NCBI RefSeq assembly: GCF_019702925.1
Contig: NZ_AP024713.1
Span: forward strand, 868,001-932,000
DNA length: 64,000 nt
Direction of reading: 5' to 3'
Origin: Campylobacter sp. 19-13652
GTDB taxonomy: Bacteria > Campylobacterota > Campylobacteria > Campylobacterales > Campylobacteraceae
Below the pieces are notes generated by a model, which had not been told where the DNA came from, searched no databases, and saw only the letters and a list, made by a program, of their open reading frames with translations. A program made the translations under genes and the position numbers. Positions 61,943 through 64,000 of this stretch are shown here, one piece after another. The stretch's first letter is position 1. Each line of letters starts with the position of its first letter.

Positions 61943-63126
61943 GAGATTTTATAAATTTTTTTTACAGACCCTGCTAAAATTTCGTTTTCATCGTAGTCTG
62001 TAAAGATTATAGCATTTGAGTTTGCAAGAGGGGTTATGCTCCCTGAGCTATATTTTCCGCCATTTAATGGAATAAATTCTCCATTTTTTACATTGCCAAG
62101 TATGGTATTTGTGCGACCGCTATTAAATTTTAAGCTCTCTCTTACTACTGCCATTTGCGTATTTTGTGGTGCAAAAAGTGGTAAAATGAGCGCAAATGCT
62201 GTAATAAACGCAGCCATAGGATTGCCTGGTAGTATAAAAACCAGCCTTTTTTCATCTTGCTTAAAGTACGCTTTTACAGGCTTTCCAGGGCGTATTTTTA
62301 CGTGGCTAAATATCTCTTTAAATTTAAGCTCACCCAAAGCTTTTGCCATAAAATCAGCCTCTCCAGCACTCGCACCGCCGCTTATAATAAGCACATCAAT
62401 TTTAGCTTCAAGCGCTCTTTTTACGGCATTTATATCATCTTTTATAATGCCTAGATAGCTGCTTTTTACTCCAGCGCTAGCTAGTAAGGCAGCTACGCCG
62501 GCACTGTTTGCATTATAAATTTCCTCATCGTCTGCGCTTTGCCATGGCTCTTTTAGCTCATTTCCGCTTGAATATATGCCTACACTTGGGGCTTTTTTGA
62601 CTAGGACGCGTGAGATGCCCTGAGCGGCTAATAGCATTATTTGCGCTGGATTAAGTCTAGTGCCAGAGTTTAAAATTTTATCATTTTTTACTATTTCTTC
62701 GGCTTTTTTTCTATATCCGTCGTTTGGTTTTGGGATTTTTGCAGCTAGGACGTATTCGCCTATTTGGGCATTTTGGATGGAGTTTTCTTTATCTTTTATA
62801 ATCGCATCTTCAAATTTTAACACACAATCAGCACCCACTGGCATTTTTGCACCAGTCATTATTTTGATACACTCGCCGTCATTTATGCGTGTTTGCCTTC
62901 GCTCTCCAGCGTAGATTACGTCCACTACTCTTACTGTACCTTTTTCTAAGTCGGCTCTTTTTGCCGCATAGCCATCAAGAGCTGAGTTATCAAAGCTAGG
63001 AGCATTTTTGTTAGCTATTATATCCTCTGCCAGCTCTTTATTTAGGGCGTTTTCTATCGGAACTATTTCGCTTTTTAAATTTAGACTTATGCTTTTTAGG
63101 GCTATTAGCGCGTCATCTAGCTTCAC
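61939..63126 (-). CDS. moeA: Molybdopterin molybdenumtransferase MoeA
   Basis: Inserts molybdenum into molybdopterin in the cytosol. The 395-residue protein has [14 protein letters not shown] near residue 43, [16 protein letters not shown] near 87, the [14 protein letters not shown] region near 206, [11 protein letters not shown] near 250 and PGNPMAAF near 303, the usual MoeA order. It supplies cofactor for enzymes such as MsrP in this window. It overlaps murA by four bases. Confidence 0.94.
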   Translation of the reverse strand: MKLDDALIALKSISLNLKSEIVPIENALNKELAEDIIANKNAPSFDNSALDGYAAKRADLEKGTVRVVDVIYAGERRQTRINDGECIKIMTGAKMPVGADCVLKFEDAIIKDKENSIQNAQIGEYVLAAKIPKPNDGYRKKAEEIVKNDKILNSGTRLNPAQIMLLAAQGISRVLVKKAPSVGIYSSGNELKEPWQSADDEEIYNANSAGVAALLASAGVKSSYLGIIKDDINAVKRALEAKIDVLIISGGASAGEADFMAKALGELKFKEIFSHVKIRPGKPVKAYFKQDEKRLVFILPGNPMAAFITAFALILPLFAPQNTQMAVVRESLKFNSGRTNTILGNVKNGEFIPLNGGKYSSGSITPLANSNAIIFTDYDENEILAGSVKKIYKIS

Positions 63127-64000
63127 TCTGATAGCCTTTTTATGCTAGCTCCTAGCGATGTTAATTTACCCACTATGTCCTCATAGCCTCTATCTAGATG
63201 ATAAATTCTATGCACTCTACTTGTGCCATTTGCTACAAGGGCTGCTAAAATTAAAGCAGAGCTAGCCCTAAGATCAGTAGCCATCACGTCTGCTCCAGCC
63301 AGCTCCTTGCCTCCATACACGCTAGCTATGTGTCCGTTAAGCCTTATATCAGCACCCATGCGAGCTAGCTCGCCCACGTGCATAAAGCGGTTTTCAAACA
63401 GTCGCTCATCTATCACGCTTACGCCATTTGCCACGAGGCAAAGAGCCATAAACTGCGCTTGCACGTCAGTGGCAAAGCCTGGATATTCAGTTGTGATAAT
63501 CTCACATGGCTTTATCTCTTTGGCGGGAAAAATCGTTACGCTATCTTGCGCGATTTTAGTACTAAAGCCCATTTGCTCTAGCTTATCAAGTGTGGCTATT
63601 ATATGCTCTGGTGTGCAGTTTGTTATTGTTATTTCGCTATTTGTAATAGCTCCAGCACATAGGTATGTACCTGCTTCTATGCGATCTGGTATTACACTTA
63701 TTTCTTTTAGGTTTAAAAGCTCACCCTTGTTGCCTTTTACTATTATTTTATCAGTACCTATGCCTTCAATCTCTACTCCAGCTAGAGCTAAAACTTCACA
63801 GAGCTGAACTACTTCTGGCTCTTTTGCAACGTTTATAATTTCGCTTGTACCATGGGCTAGTGCGGCTGCCATTATGATATTTTCGCTACCTGTTACTGTA
63901 ATTTTGTCAAAGACTATCCTAGCACCCTGTAGCCCATTTGGCGCTGTGGCTACCACATAGCCATCTTTTATCTGTATCTGCGCTCCCATTTTTTCAAGGG
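63123..64000 (-). CDS. murA: UDP-N-acetylglucosamine 1-carboxyvinyltransferase, C-terminal part
   Basis: The first committed enzyme of peptidoglycan synthesis, adding enolpyruvate to UDP-GlcNAc. The frame is open to the right edge (reading [14 protein letters not shown]), so about 130 N-terminal residues, including the catalytic Cys of family members, lie outside. Visible motifs are [46 protein letters not shown] and the closing YHLDRGYED with GASIKRL. It overlaps moeA by four bases. Confidence 0.96.
   Translation of the reverse strand, partial: LEKMGAQIQIKDGYVVATAPNGLQGARIVFDKITVTGSENIIMAAALAHGTSEIINVAKEPEVVQLCEVLALAGVEIEGIGTDKIIVKGNKGELLNLKEISVIPDRIEAGTYLCAGAITNSEITITNCTPEHIIATLDKLEQMGFSTKIAQDSVTIFPAKEIKPCEIITTEYPGFATDVQAQFMALCLVANGVSVIDERLFENRFMHVGELARMGADIRLNGHIASVYGGKELAGADVMATDLRASSALILAALVANGTSRVHRIYHLDRGYEDIVGKLTSLGASIKRLSE

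Overview
The window looks like a chromosomal segment of a Campylobacter (Campylobacterota). Coding regions are full of AAATTTAAA-type words, -10 boxes of the TAtAAT/TAAAAT type follow T-rich DNA, and several gene blocks match orders I remember from C. jejuni: acnB/SDR/nhaC/trmA, yajC-secD-secF-leuS-lptE-folC-mfd, NFACT-small protein-cdsA-dxr-tsaD, nth/peb4/fba, and flgA-ubiX-coaD-tmk-hisS-speA. The species cannot be fixed from sequence alone. I found no rRNA, CRISPR array, intact insertion sequence or prophage.

Layout. 1-7.1 kb: 3' part of acnB, then an SDR dehydrogenase, an NhaC antiporter, trmA, ilvA and a DUF4230 protein. 7.4-8.7 kb: lnt on the minus strand. 8.7-20.2 kb: one long co-directional block (yajC, secDF, leuS, lptE, a GGDEF diguanylate cyclase, folC, mfd). 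20.2-28.5 kb: a gene-poor accessory stretch with msrPQ, argO, mdaB and an unknown membrane protein. It also holds at least two decayed genes (an AraC-type regulator and a DUF815 ATPase), a G9 tract and hairpin-rich intergenic repeats. 28.5-32.9 kb: uvrB, ppk and a 26-residue membrane peptide gene. 33.1-36.9 kb: a 1244-residue LapA-like adhesin. 37.4-50.6 kb: leuC, then NFACT/cdsA/dxr/uraA/tsaD, nth, peb4, fba, a PLP enzyme, hisD and flaC. 50.6-54.9 kb: a small lipoprotein gene and two mosaic DUF4214 genes, with a copy of the aspC 3' end between them. 55-64 kb, minus strand: aspC, speA, hisS, tmk, coaD, ubiX, flgA, tRNA-Gly, moeA and the C-terminal part of murA.

The most striking feature is a set of three large surface- or secretion-type genes (33150, 50939, 53255). 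Each has a 13-15 bp poly-T tract followed by G and a -10 box, and in all three the -10 box begins exactly 39 bp before the start codon. This suggests a shared, slippage-prone, phase-variable promoter design. The first encodes a protein with an N-terminal retention module and a TAAG sequence, as in LapA adhesins that LapG proteases cut under c-di-GMP control. The other two share a 100% identical 585-bp core inside diverged flanks, which points to gene conversion or cassette exchange beside aspC. Also notable: flgA lies directly behind a tRNA-Gly gene that has its own consensus promoter, and no ATG, GTG or TTG is available to start it.
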